From: Bacteroidetes bacterium UBA2322
GTDB taxonomy: Bacteria > Bacteroidota > Bacteroidia > Chitinophagales > UBA2359
NCBI GenBank assembly: GCA_002345145.1
Contig: DDVC01000196.1
Coordinates: forward strand, 1 to 29,208
DNA length: 29,208 bases
Reading direction: 5' to 3'
The notes under the pieces are model-generated. The model saw only the letters and a list, made by a program, of their open reading frames with translations. It had not been told where the DNA came from and ran no database searches. Position 1 is the first letter of the stretch. Each line of letters opens with the position of its first letter. Position numbers and translations under genes: made by a program. Below are positions 1 to 7,283 of the stretch, one piece after another.

Positions 1-60
1 AAGCCTTTGCGCAAGCTCACAACGCCAACCTCAGGTTATTTTAATAGAATAAGCGCTATT

Positions 61-78
61 TTGTGATTGTGGTCATAA
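61..78. promoter_or_regulatory. Crp/Fnr-family operator upstream of the nos operon
   Basis: The half-sites TTGTGA and TCATAA are separated by six bases, giving an 18-bp inverted repeat with one mismatched pair; the flanking T60/A79 pair extends it. This is the layout of Crp/Fnr-type sites (TGTGA-N6-TCACA or TTGAT-N4-ATCAA). Its centre is about 44 bases before the start point expected from the -7 box at 100-107, close to the class II activator position. No good -33 element is visible, which fits an activator-dependent promoter. The regulator gene is not in the window, so which family member binds (oxygen- or nitric-oxide-responsive) is unknown. Confidence 0.6.
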
Positions 79-99
79 ATTATGCTTTGGGGCGGGTTG

Positions 100-107
100 C
101 ATCTTTG
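100..107 (+). promoter_or_regulatory. Putative Bacteroidota -7 promoter element of the nos operon
   Basis: CATCTTTG matches the Bacteroidota sigma factor -7 consensus TAnnTTTG at all but the first base. It lies 27 bases before the cytochrome c start codon and just downstream of the Crp/Fnr-type palindrome. The assignment rests on consensus match and position only. Confidence 0.45.
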
Positions 108-133
108 TACCCGAAATCAAATTCTATTGCAAC

Positions 134-628
134 ATGAAAAAAATTGCATCATTCCTTTTAATTGCTGCCCTTATTGGCATGGCTGTAGCATGTGGCGGAG
201 GCGGCAACAATACCGGTAATACAACCGATGGCGCTAAACCTGCTCCGCAAAGTATGGTAAAAGATGTAGCAGCATACGACCCCAAACGAGGGGAAGGTAA
301 GTTTAACCCCGAAAACGTGGTATTAGCCGAAAAATTAGACGAGGCTATGGCAACATCGGGCGAAAAAATATCGGGAACCAAGTGTTTATCGTGCCACAAA
401 TTAACCGAAGAAAGGTTGGTTGGTCCGGGCTGGAAAGGCGTTACACAGCGCCGGCAGCCGGCTTGGTTAATGAACTTTATTACCAACCCCGACCCCATGA
501 TTGACAAAGACCCCGAAGTGCAAGCTCAGTTAGAACTTTGCTTGGTGCGTATGCCCAACCAAAACCTTACCGATGACGATGCCCGACATGTGGTAGAGTT
601 TATGCGCAAAAACGACGGCGTAAAATAA
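134..628 (+). CDS. Monohaem c-type cytochrome lipoprotein, probable electron donor to NosZ
   Basis: A 164-residue protein. The N-terminus is a lipoprotein signal peptide with a lipobox ending at C20 followed by a Gly/Asn-rich linker, so it should be anchored to a membrane facing the periplasm. The single haem-binding motif CLSCH is at 84-88, and M140 in VRMPNQNLTDDD is the expected axial methionine of a class I cytochrome c. The fold therefore occupies about residues 65-164. It is the first gene of the nos operon, 31 bases ahead of nosZ, after a likely promoter with a Crp/Fnr-type site. Clade II nos clusters commonly encode small c-type cytochromes that pass electrons to NosZ, and that role is inferred here from position. 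No acidic export signal follows C20, which suggests it is not surface exposed. Identity as a cytochrome c is secure; the partner is inferred. Confidence 0.93.
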   Translation: MKKIASFLLIAALIGMAVACGGGGNNTGNTTDGAKPAPQSMVKDVAAYDPKRGEGKFNPENVVLAEKLDEAMATSGEKISGTKCLSCHKLTEERLVGPGWKGVTQRRQPAWLMNFITNPDPMIDKDPEVQAQLELCLVRMPNQNLTDDDARHVVEFMRKNDGVK

Positions 629-659
629 ATTTCAACAACCAACTTAAACATCAGTGTAT

Positions 660-2639
660 ATGAAACGCACAGTTTATTTTATTCTTTTTGCAATTTTAAG
701 TTTTGCCTTGTTGCTTGGTTCATGCAAGCCCAAGGGTACAGCAACGGCAGTAAGCGGTGATGGCGGCGCAAAAGCATACGTGCCTCCCGGACAGTATGAC
801 GAGTTTTACAACTTTGTATCGGGCGGTTTTAGCGGGCAGTTGGCAGTTTATGGTTTGCCCAGCGGTCGCTTGTTTAGGGTTATTCCCGTTTTTTCTGTTG
901 ACCCCGAAAAAGGGTGGGGTTATAGCGAAGAAACCAAACCTATGCTCAATACCTCGCACGGTTTTGTGCCTTGGGACGACCTGCACCACCCCACACTCTC
1001 ACAAACCAACGGCGAAACCGATGGCAGATGGGCTTTTGGCAATGCCAATAACACGCCCCGCGTAGCCCGAATTGACCTTAAAACGTTTAAAACTGCCGAA
1101 ATTATTGAATTGCCCAACAGCGGCGGTAACCACTCATCGCCCTTCCTTACCGAAAATACGGAGTACGTAGTAGCCGGCACCCGATTTAGCGTTCCGCCCG
1201 ATAATGTTAATGGCGATGTGCCTATTAACACCTACAAAGAAAACTTTAAAGGACACATCAGTTTTATAGGCGTGGACAAAACGACCGGACATATGGATAT
1301 TGCTTTCCAAATTAAATGCCCGGGCGTAAACTTTGACCTTAGCCGCGCCGGCAAAGGCGTAAGCCACGGTTGGTTCTTCTTTTCTTGCTACAATACAGAA
1401 CAAGCCAATACGCTGCTGGAAGTAAATGCCTCGCAAAAGGATAAAGACTTTATTATGGCGGTAAACTGGAAAAAAGCCGAAGAATACGTAAAAGCAGGCA
1501 AAGGAACAAAAGTGCCGGTAAAATACGCCATTAACCGCTGGGACGAAGCTACCCACACCGGCACATCGGAAATTAAAAAAGAAGTTTTGGTGCTTGACGT
1601 AAAAGAATATCCCGATTTGGTGTATATGATGCCCTGCCCCAAATCGCCCCACGGCTGTGATGTGAACCCCACCGGCGAGTACATTGTAGGCAGTGGTAAA
1701 CTGGCAGCCCTTATTCCGGTTTTTTCTTTTGACAAAATACAAAAAGCCATTGCCGGCAAAGATTACGATGGCGATTATGAAGGCATACCGGTACTCAAAT
1801 ATGAATCGGTACTGCATGGCGAGGTTAAAAAACCCGGCTTAGGACCGCTCCATACCGAGTTTGACGCCAATGGTAATGCTTATACCAGTTTCTTTGTTTC
1901 ATCAGAAATAGTGAAATGGAGCTTAAAAGATTTGCAAGTGCTTGACCGCGCTCCCACTTTTTACTCTGTAGGTCACCTTTGTGTGCCCGGTGGCGATACC
2001 AAAAAACCCTTTGGTAAATACCTCATTGCTTACAACAAAATTACCAAAGACCGATACCTGCCCACCGGACCCGAACTTACCCAAAGCGCTCAGCTTTTTG
2101 ACATCAGCGGCGATAAAATGCAGATGATTTTAGACTTTCCCACCATTGGCGAGCCGCACTATGCACAAGCCGCACCCGCAGACCTTATCAGAAACAACGG
2201 ACAGCTCAAAATTTACAAAATTGACGAAAACAAACACCCACACGCCACCAAAGCCGAAGCCGATGCCAAGGTGGTGCGCGAGGGTAATAAAGTACACGTT
2301 TACATGACCTCTATACGCTCGCACTTTGCCCCCGATAATATAGAAGGTGTTAGAATGGGCGATGAGGTTTACTTTCACATTACCAACCTTGAGCAAGACT
2401 GGGACGTGCCGCACGGCTTTGCCGTTAAAGGCGCTGCCAATGCAGAATTGCTCATTATGCCCGGCGAAACCACTACCCTTAAATGGGTGCCCGATAGAGT
2501 GGGCATTTTCCCGATGTACTGCACCGACTTTTGCAGCGCCCTGCACCAAGAAATGCAGGGTTACGTAAGGGTTTCGCCTGCGGGCAGCAATGTACCGCTT
2601 ACTTTTAGTGTTGGCACTAACCTGCCGGCAAACAAGTAG
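660..2639 (+). CDS. nosZ: Nitrous oxide reductase, clade II (Sec-type), predicted lipoprotein
   Basis: NosZ reduces N2O to N2 in the periplasm using a CuZ centre in a seven-bladed propeller and a CuA centre in a C-terminal cupredoxin domain. ATG at 660 gives 659 residues; a GTG at 654 would add two residues and is less likely. CuZ-type histidines are seen in DDLHHPTLS (106-114) and in GGNHSSPF. The CuA loop is CTDFCSALHQEM, with C621, C625, H629 and M632 as ligands. There is no twin-arginine signal; instead a hydrophobic segment ends in a lipobox at C22 (LLLGSC). A Sec/lipoprotein signal is typical of the clade II enzymes of Bacteroidota, in contrast to Tat-exported clade I NosZ. It lies in an operon with cytochrome c upstream and NosL, D, F and Y downstream. 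A strong hairpin follows the stop codon. Confidence 0.97.
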   Translation: MKRTVYFILFAILSFALLLGSCKPKGTATAVSGDGGAKAYVPPGQYDEFYNFVSGGFSGQLAVYGLPSGRLFRVIPVFSVDPEKGWGYSEETKPMLNTSHGFVPWDDLHHPTLSQTNGETDGRWAFGNANNTPRVARIDLKTFKTAEIIELPNSGGNHSSPFLTENTEYVVAGTRFSVPPDNVNGDVPINTYKENFKGHISFIGVDKTTGHMDIAFQIKCPGVNFDLSRAGKGVSHGWFFFSCYNTEQANTLLEVNASQKDKDFIMAVNWKKAEEYVKAGKGTKVPVKYAINRWDEATHTGTSEIKKEVLVLDVKEYPDLVYMMPCPKSPHGCDVNPTGEYIVGSGKLAALIPVFSFDKIQKAIAGKDYDGDYEGIPVLKYESVLHGEVKKPGLGPLHTEFDANGNAYTSFFVSSEIVKWSLKDLQVLDRAPTFYSVGHLCVPGGDTKKPFGKYLIAYNKITKDRYLPTGPELTQSAQLFDISGDKMQMILDFPTIGEPHYAQAAPADLIRNNGQLKIYKIDENKHPHATKAEADAKVVREGNKVHVYMTSIRSHFAPDNIEGVRMGDEVYFHITNLEQDWDVPHGFAVKGAANAELLIMPGETTTLKWVPDRVGIFPMYCTDFCSALHQEMQGYVRVSPAGSNVPLTFSVGTNLPANK

Positions 2640-2662
2640 AATGGATAGTAGCTTTTTTGTTT

Positions 2663-2698
2663 GGAGCAGGTATGGTTTACGTGCCTGCTCCTTATTTT
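2663..2698 (+). terminator. Hairpin with T-rich tail between nosZ and the NosL fusion gene
   Basis: GGAGCAGG (2663-2670) pairs perfectly with CCTGCTCC (2684-2691). Four more pairs, including two G-U, extend the stem inward to about 12 bp around a five-base loop, and TTATTTT follows. It begins 24 bases after the nosZ stop codon. It could be a partial terminator that keeps the NosL-D-F-Y transcript below nosZ, or a 3' stabiliser of nosZ mRNA. Confidence 0.65.
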
Positions 2699-2724
2699 AC
2701 CCCTTGATTTCTAAAAATTAGGTT

Positions 2725-3747
2725 ATGCCTACCTCAAACATTAGCGATTTATCTAAAATACTGTTGATTTTTGCAGCCGTTATGCTGGTAATTGCTATTT
2801 TTGTTCCTATTTGGTATATAGATTTTGATGCCCCGCAGTACCCTGAGGGCTTAAAGTTATTTATTTATTCCTATAAAATAGGCGGCGAAGTGGACATTAT
2901 TAACGGCTTAAATCACTACATCGGAATGCAAACCCTACATGCCGAAAACTTTATTGAGTTTACCGTTTTACCCTACCTCATCGGGTTTTTTGCCTTGTTT
3001 TCGCTGGCGGCTGCTATCATTGGTAAAAAGAAATGGCTTTATGCCCTGCTTATTGCTTTTTTCCTTTTTGGCATACTTTCTATGATAGATTTTTGGCGAT
3101 GGGAGTATGACTATGGGCACAATCTTGACCCCACGGCTGCCATTCAGGTGCCGGGTATGTCGTACCAGCCCCCGCTGATAGGGTACAAGCAGTTGCTCAA
3201 TTTTGGGGTGTATTCTATGCCTGCTTTGGGTGGGTGGTTATTTATTGTATCGGGCTTGCTTATGTTGGTTGCTGCGCTGTTTGAAGCCGGTTACCTGAAA
3301 CGTTTGCTTAATAGGCGCGCGCCTACCGGGGTTGCTTTTATAGCTCTTGCCACCGGTTTTGCGCTGGTTGCCTGCACCCCCGAAAAACCACAACCCATAA
3401 AACTGAATTACGACAACTGCGTCCACTGCAAAATGACTATTGCCGATGGCAAATTTGGCTGCGAAATGTTTAACCCCAAGGGCAGGTGTTACAAATTTGA
3501 TGACCTTAAATGCCTGTTTGCTTACCGGCAAGCCAATACCCAAACAGCGTTTGAGGCGTTTTTTGTACACGATTACACCCAAAACAACGTACTGATTAAC
3601 GCCGAAACCGCTTTTTATGTAGAAGCGGCTGCTTTAAAGAGCCCGATGGCGGGTAATGTAGCTGCCTTTGGTGATAAAGAAAGCGCAGAACGATACGCCC
3701 AACAACAAAACACCACCGTTAAAAACTGGAACGAAGTTAACTACTGA
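2725..3747 (+). CDS. nosL: Fusion of a four-helix membrane protein with the copper chaperone NosL
   Basis: A 340-residue continuous frame. Residues 1-190 form an integral membrane domain with hydrophobic segments at about 11-30, 79-100, 103-122 and 163-188 and a soluble loop between the first two. Residues 202-217 look like the signal peptide of a separate lipoprotein, ending in the lipobox ALVAC (C217). Residues 218-340 are NosL: the copper-binding motif NCVHCKM at 231-237 and the later SPMAGNVAAFGD (306-317). NosL delivers Cu(I) for assembly of the NosZ CuZ site. Clade II clusters often place a separate membrane protein (NosB in epsilonproteobacteria) right after nosZ; the N-terminal domain may be an equivalent, but I judge this from position and topology only. 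The gene is 8 bases before nosD. Internal initiation near residue 194 (a TTG) is a possible way to make a separate NosL. Confidence 0.85.
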   Translation: MPTSNISDLSKILLIFAAVMLVIAIFVPIWYIDFDAPQYPEGLKLFIYSYKIGGEVDIINGLNHYIGMQTLHAENFIEFTVLPYLIGFFALFSLAAAIIGKKKWLYALLIAFFLFGILSMIDFWRWEYDYGHNLDPTAAIQVPGMSYQPPLIGYKQLLNFGVYSMPALGGWLFIVSGLLMLVAALFEAGYLKRLLNRRAPTGVAFIALATGFALVACTPEKPQPIKLNYDNCVHCKMTIADGKFGCEMFNPKGRCYKFDDLKCLFAYRQANTQTAFEAFFVHDYTQNNVLINAETAFYVEAAALKSPMAGNVAAFGDKESAERYAQQQNTTVKNWNEVNY

Positions 3748-3755
3748 AAAACACC

Positions 3756-5000
3756 ATGAATGTACGGCTGCTGTTATTACTGTTTTGTTTTTGCTTGCTT
3801 ACGAGTAGGCTACAGGCTACTGTGCATACAGTGGGTGCCGGCAGTAACCCAACAGCAATTAAAACTGCCTTAGCTTTGGCACAGCCCAAAGATACCATCT
3901 TGGTCAAATCGGGCTTTTATCAGGAGGGCAACCTCATTGTTGATAAGCCGCTAACCTTAATAGGCGAAAATAACCCCGTTTTAGACGGCAACAAACAATA
4001 CGAAATACTATCGGTAAAAGCCGATAGCGTAACCATAAAGGGGTTTGTGGTTCAAAATTCGGGCAGCGCCTCCTTAGACGACCCCGGCGGCATAAAAGTT
4101 TATGACAGCAACCATGTGGTGATTACCAACAACACCCTGTACGACAACTTTTTTGGCATTTACATTCAATACGGCAAACACTGTTTGGTTAAAAATAATA
4201 CCCTTATATCAAACGGTACCACCGACGAGCTGCAAATAGGAAACGGTATTCACTGTTGGAAAAGCGACAGCATACTCATCATTGGCAACAACGTATCGGG
4301 ACATCGGGACGGCATTTACTTTGAGTTTGTTACCAACTCGGTCATCTGGCGAAACATCAGTTTTGGTAATGTGCGTTATGGTTTGCATTTTATGTTTTCT
4401 AATAACGATGCCTACATAACCAACGTTTTCAGAAACAACGGCGCCGGCGTAGCGGTGATGTACACCAAAAATGTGAAAATGTATAACAATGTGTTTGAGA
4501 AAAACTGGGGCGATGCCGCCTACGGATTATTGCTCAAAGACATATCGGACAGCCACATAGAAAACAACCGGTTTATCCAAAATACATCGGGCATTTACAT
4601 GGAGGGCAGTAACCGCATCAGCATCAAAAACAACATTTTTGGCTCAAACGGCTGGGGCATGAAAATTCAGGCAAGTTGCATGGATAATGCCATTGATGCA
4701 AACAATTTTACCCAAAACACCTTTGATGTAAGCACCAACGGCAGTTTAGTGCTGAACACTTTTGCCGGTAACTACTGGGATAAGTACGAAGGGTACGACC
4801 TCAACAAAGATAAAACCGGCGATGTGCCATACCACCCGCTTAGCTTATTTTCGGTAATAGTAGAAAAAAACCCGCCGGCTATGCTGCTTTACCGCAGTTT
4901 TATGGTAACGCTTTTAGACAAATCCGAAAAAATACTGCCCAGCCTTACGCCCGATAATTTTGTGGACAACCAACCCCTTATGCGCCCCCTTCCGTTATGA
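3756..5000 (+). CDS. nosD: NosD, periplasmic beta-helix protein for NosZ maturation
   Basis: A 414-residue protein with a cleavable Sec signal peptide (residues 1-21, ending LQA before TVHTV). The body is a right-handed parallel beta-helix built from repeated short units rich in N-N-x-I/F, as in carbohydrate-binding and sugar hydrolase (CASH) proteins. The C-terminal NosD signature is present at about 338-359, containing NYWDKYEGYD followed by GDVPYHP. NosD works with the ABC transporter NosFY and the chaperone NosL to build the CuZ copper-sulfide site of NosZ. Its length is normal for the family. Its last codons overlap the nosF start by four bases (ATGA), so the two are translationally coupled. 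Confidence 0.95.
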   Translation: MNVRLLLLLFCFCLLTSRLQATVHTVGAGSNPTAIKTALALAQPKDTILVKSGFYQEGNLIVDKPLTLIGENNPVLDGNKQYEILSVKADSVTIKGFVVQNSGSASLDDPGGIKVYDSNHVVITNNTLYDNFFGIYIQYGKHCLVKNNTLISNGTTDELQIGNGIHCWKSDSILIIGNNVSGHRDGIYFEFVTNSVIWRNISFGNVRYGLHFMFSNNDAYITNVFRNNGAGVAVMYTKNVKMYNNVFEKNWGDAAYGLLLKDISDSHIENNRFIQNTSGIYMEGSNRISIKNNIFGSNGWGMKIQASCMDNAIDANNFTQNTFDVSTNGSLVLNTFAGNYWDKYEGYDLNKDKTGDVPYHPLSLFSVIVEKNPPAMLLYRSFMVTLLDKSEKILPSLTPDNFVDNQPLMRPLPL

Positions 5001-5710
5001 TTGTAATTGAAAACTTATGCAAGCAATTTGGCAAACTGCAAGCGCTTAAAAACGTAAATCTTACCCTTAGCGCCGGCGCTTGTATAGCGCTGGTAGGACC
5101 CAACGGCTGCGGCAAAACTACGCTTATGAAAAGCATATTGGGTATGGCGCTGCCCGATAAAGGAACCATTTTGTTTGACGGAAAAGATATTAAAAACGAG
5201 TTTGCCTATAGGAGCAGAATAGGTTATATGCCCCAAATAGGCAGGTATCCCGATAATATGACCATAAAACAGGTGATTGATATGATTAAACACCTGCGCC
5301 ACTATCCCGAAAACCAAACCGATAAAGACCTTATAACCCGATACCAAATTAATGACCTTGCCCATAAACGAATGAGTACCCTAAGCGGCGGTACTACCCA
5401 AAAAGTGAGCGCCGTGCTGGCTTTTTTGTTTAACCCCGATGTGTATATTTTAGACGAACCTACGGCAGGATTAGACCCCATAGCTGCCGAAATTCTGAAA
5501 GACAAAATCATGGAAGAAAAAGCAAAAGGCAAGCTCATTCTCATATCGTCTCATTTGCTTAATGAATTAGATGAACTGATAACCGAACTTATTTTTATGC
5601 AAGACGGCGAAGTGCTGTTCCATAAAAAAACCGATGATTTGCGCAACGAAACCGGTGAAGCTAAAATTTCTAAAACCATTACCAATATGCTCAAAAAACA
5701 AATGTCATGA
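4997..5710 (+). CDS. nosF: NosF, ATPase subunit of the Nos maturation ABC transporter
   Basis: A 237-residue cytoplasmic ABC ATPase. Walker A is GPNGCGKT (34-41), the Q-loop glutamine is Q80, the signature is LSGGT (129-133), Walker B is VYILDE (149-154) and the switch histidine is H186. It pairs with NosY and powers delivery of a component, probably a sulfur species, to NosD during CuZ assembly. The start is fixed by the ATGA overlap with nosD, and its own end overlaps nosY in the same way. A general ABC ATPase could have this sequence; the nos assignment comes from the operon. Confidence 0.95.
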   Translation: MIVIENLCKQFGKLQALKNVNLTLSAGACIALVGPNGCGKTTLMKSILGMALPDKGTILFDGKDIKNEFAYRSRIGYMPQIGRYPDNMTIKQVIDMIKHLRHYPENQTDKDLITRYQINDLAHKRMSTLSGGTTQKVSAVLAFLFNPDVYILDEPTAGLDPIAAEILKDKIMEEKAKGKLILISSHLLNELDELITELIFMQDGEVLFHKKTDDLRNETGEAKISKTITNMLKKQMS

Positions 5711-6474
5711 ACCGCATTACCCAATTTGTACTGACCGACATTTTTAGAAACAAAATAATGATAGCCTACACGGCGCTGTTGGCTGTTTTTTCGTGGAGTG
5801 CCTTTACCCTTGAAAACAACAGCCAAAAGGGATTGCTCACCCTGCTCAATATCATTTTGCTAACAGTGCCATTGGTATCGGTATTGTTTTCTACCATATA
5901 CATTTACAACAGCTCAGAGTTTATTGAACTATTAGTAAGCCAACCCATAAAAAGGGGTAAAATATGGTTTAGTATTTTTACAGGGTTAAGCATTAGTTTA
6001 GCGCTGGCTTTTTTGCTGGGCGCCGGCGTACCTCTTTTGCTGTATGCTTCAATTGGCATGTTTGGTTTGGTTGCCGGCATGGGAGTATTGGTATCGGTTG
6101 CGTTTACCGCTATTGCGTTTTTTAGCGCTATTTTTACCCGCGATAAAGCCAAGGGCATAGGCATATCGGTATTATTGTGGTTGTATTTTGCCCTCCTTTT
6201 TGACGGGTTGGTGCTGTTTTTACTCTTTCAGTTTGCCGATTACCCTATTGAAAACGCTATGGTGTTTATTACTGCCCTAAGTCCTATTGACTTAGCGCGC
6301 ATACTTATTTTGCTACAGCTCGATATATCGGCAATGATGGGTTATACCGGCGCTATATTTAAGCAGTTTTTTGGCACCGCTTTGGGTTTTAGTATTTCTG
6401 TGCTGTTATTATGCTTGTGGACAGCCATTCCTTTTGCCTTGTCGCTTTACCGCTTTCAACACAAAGACTTATGA
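5707..6474 (+). CDS. nosY: NosY, membrane permease of the Nos maturation ABC transporter
   Basis: A 255-residue integral membrane protein with six hydrophobic segments spread over its length, in the ABC-2 permease style. The cytoplasmic stretch between helices two and three carries SEFIELLVSQPIKRGKI, a type of sequence seen in NosY and related permeases where the coupling helix meets the ATPase. It forms the transmembrane part of the NosFY complex that contacts periplasmic NosD. Its start overlaps nosF (ATGA) and its stop overlaps the next gene, a cupin, by four bases. Sequence conservation of NosY is modest, so operon position adds much of the certainty. Confidence 0.93.
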   Translation: MNRITQFVLTDIFRNKIMIAYTALLAVFSWSAFTLENNSQKGLLTLLNIILLTVPLVSVLFSTIYIYNSSEFIELLVSQPIKRGKIWFSIFTGLSISLALAFLLGAGVPLLLYASIGMFGLVAGMGVLVSVAFTAIAFFSAIFTRDKAKGIGISVLLWLYFALLFDGLVLFLLFQFADYPIENAMVFITALSPIDLARILILLQLDISAMMGYTGAIFKQFFGTALGFSISVLLLCLWTAIPFALSLYRFQHKDL

Positions 6475-6770
6475 ACATTATACAAATCATCATGGAGCAG
6501 CTCAACAATGCTGCGCATCCGGTAGCCCGTGTACTGCACCACGGCAGCCACTGCAAAACCTTAGCCATTGGGTTTAAGGCAGGTATGACCTTAAAGGATC
6601 ACCAAACTAATGTTGCCGCTACTTTGTTTGTAGCCCGTGGAGAGGTAATATATAAACAAGAAAATCAGGAGTACACCCTATCAGCCTGTTCGTACATGGC
6701 TATTCCGGTAAACACGGTTCATGCCGTTTTTGCTGTAACCGATAGCTTGTGTTTGTTAATGCAGGGTTAA
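6471..6770 (+). CDS. Small single-domain cupin at the end of the nos operon
   Basis: A 99-residue cupin of the beta-barrel class. ATG 6471 is chosen because it gives an ATGA overlap with the nosY stop codon and removes a low-complexity upstream extension. The first cupin motif region is around GMTLKDHQTNVAATLFVARG and the second is YMAIPVNTVHAVFAV. Only some of the usual metal ligands are present: one histidine in DHQ and one in TVH, with no clear HxH pair or glutamate, so metal binding is doubtful. Coupling to nosY and the following globin suggests a job in handling nitrogen oxides or sensing, but no function is known. Confidence 0.82.
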   Translation: MNIIQIIMEQLNNAAHPVARVLHHGSHCKTLAIGFKAGMTLKDHQTNVAATLFVARGEVIYKQENQEYTLSACSYMAIPVNTVHAVFAVTDSLCLLMQG

Positions 6771-6876
6771 TTTGATGCAGCCACACGTGTTGCTTCTCTT
6801 ATGTTTTAAATGCTACCCATATCCATTTGACCAACTTACCACCATTTACCCATCTGCCTACATCGCATACAAGTTT

Positions 6877-7248
6877 ATGAAACCCGATATTTTAACCCGC
6901 AAAGACATTGAGCAATTGGTAAATGAATTTTACGGCAGGGTGAAAACCGATGCTGTAATAGGGGCTTATTTTTCCTATATGTCGGACGAAAAATGGGAAA
7001 AACACTTGCAAAAAATGTACGGGTTTTGGCAAAATGCCGTTTTTTTCACCGGTAATTACGAGGGTAACCCCATGAACGTACACAAACATATTCATTTGCT
7101 CATGCCCATCAGTGCACAAGCGTTTAACCGCTGGGTAGCATTGTTTAAGCAAACCACCGATGACCTGTTTGAGGGCGTTAATGCCGAAGCCATTAAACTG
7201 CGCGCTTCCAATATAGCCGAAATTATGCAAATAAAAATTCTGGGGTAA
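6877..7248 (+). CDS. Group III truncated haemoglobin
   Basis: A 123-residue globin; ATG 6877 is preferred because the longer frame from 6772 adds a stretch with no family resemblance. The sequence follows the group III pattern: FYGRV with Y19 at the B10 position, a W/HL segment around W40-H43, GNPMNVH with H69 as the expected proximal haem ligand, and FNRWVALF with W86 at G8. These match the arrangement in Campylobacter Ctb. Such globins bind oxygen and nitric oxide, and several are tied to resistance to nitrosative stress. It lies 106 bases after the cupin stop in the same direction, so it is probably the last gene of the N2O operon, although a separate promoter cannot be excluded. Confidence 0.9.
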   Translation: MKPDILTRKDIEQLVNEFYGRVKTDAVIGAYFSYMSDEKWEKHLQKMYGFWQNAVFFTGNYEGNPMNVHKHIHLLMPISAQAFNRWVALFKQTTDDLFEGVNAEAIKLRASNIAEIMQIKILG

Positions 7249-7283
7249 ACGCAGCGCGGGGCTACGGGCAAAAAACAAATAAC

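Noticed and set aside
124..507. 127-codon minus-strand frame over the cytochrome c gene
   Set aside because: It is antisense to a gene with a clear haem motif and lipobox, and has no plausible domain.
654..659. GTG start for nosZ two codons before the ATG
   Set aside because: The ATG at 660 gives a standard signal peptide; the GTG adds nothing conserved.
1134..1817. 227-codon open frame on the minus strand inside nosZ
   Set aside because: It lies wholly opposite nosZ, which has full family motifs. The translated sequence is rich in F, Y, V and G in a pattern typical of reverse-strand reading, with no recognisable domain.
6772..6876. N-terminal extension of the globin from an earlier ATG
   Set aside because: The 35 added residues have no globin similarity, and family members begin near the ATG at 6877.
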